A stretch of DNA of 32,899 nt from Methanobrevibacter oralis (GTDB lineage Archaea; Methanobacteriota; Methanobacteria; Methanobacteriales; Methanobacteriaceae): positions 1 to 32,899 of the forward strand of contig NZ_LWMU01000047.1 in the NCBI RefSeq assembly GCF_001639275.1, written 5' to 3'. Shown piece by piece: positions 32,865 through 32,899 of this stretch. Made by a program: the position numbers and the translations under genes. Under the pieces are notes generated by a model, which was given only the letters and a program-made list of their open reading frames with translations, was not told where the DNA came from and ran no database searches. The stretch's first letter is position 1. Every line of letters starts with the position of its first letter.

Positions 32865-32899
32865 GCTATTTTTAATCGGATTTGGCTAAATTTTCAACT

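Overview
The window is very A+T-rich DNA from a methanogenic archaeon, most likely Methanobrevibacter or a close relative (Methanobacteriales). The main evidence is a methanogenesis marker protein 8 (DUF2099) gene, a soluble MtrA paralogue, CbiM, two DUF4013 membrane proteins, archaeal TATA elements of the TTTATATA type, GGTGAT-type ribosome binding sites and a decayed secreted protein with a Methanobrevibacter-like signal sequence. No rRNA, tRNA, CRISPR array or intact transposase was seen.

Layout. 1-1190: an XRE regulator with a broken partner, then a PaaI-type thioesterase. 1190-3700: a Cys-rich gene remnant and an XRE-cupin regulator/acyl-CoA ligase operon. 3830-6700: a hexapeptide acetyltransferase, a PD-(D/E)XK nuclease with four Cys, a dead ferredoxin, an unknown 181-aa protein and a live ferredoxin. 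6900-11675: a SAM methyltransferase divergent from two ABC half-transporters, with DtxR-like TTAGG-N4-CCTAA operators between them. 11678-14610: a dead Oma1-like M48 peptidase with its active site deleted, a two-helix membrane protein, a zinc-ribbon membrane protein, a YbjQ protein and a dead zinc-ribbon mini-gene. 14610-19250: AraC regulator, marker protein 8, two tiny ORFs, a secreted DUF1002 protein and an HxlR/MtrA-like operon. 19390-21271: a decayed secreted protein, one live LCM-type methyltransferase and its dead divergent paralogue. 21401-24891: MarR, 3-hydroxyacyl-CoA dehydrogenase, MarR and a MATE pump. 24958-26073: CbiM plus a CbiN-like protein. 26273-28724: a decayed gene and a DpnII-type restriction-modification pair. 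28840-31220: a small secreted Ig-like protein, a 125-bp MITE-like element and an XRE/DUF4013/DUF4013 operon. 31353-32899: a decayed gene, a flavoredoxin-type protein, the tail of a dead ATPase/DUF4143 protein and a 15-bp perfect hairpin.

Two themes stand out. First, at least ten genes are decaying, often beside a live paralogue, and several remnants carry TGA at positions that look like former Trp codons. This is typical of erosion in a host-adapted genome. Second, many small transcription units carry their own regulator (XRE, XRE-cupin, AraC, HxlR, MarR twice, small XRE) and readable palindromes between TATA box and start. The most coherent candidate for an undescribed system is the methyltransferase/ABC-transporter locus, whose operators suggest metal (probably iron) control. 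Species and function assignments are made from the sequence by eye and were not checked against databases.
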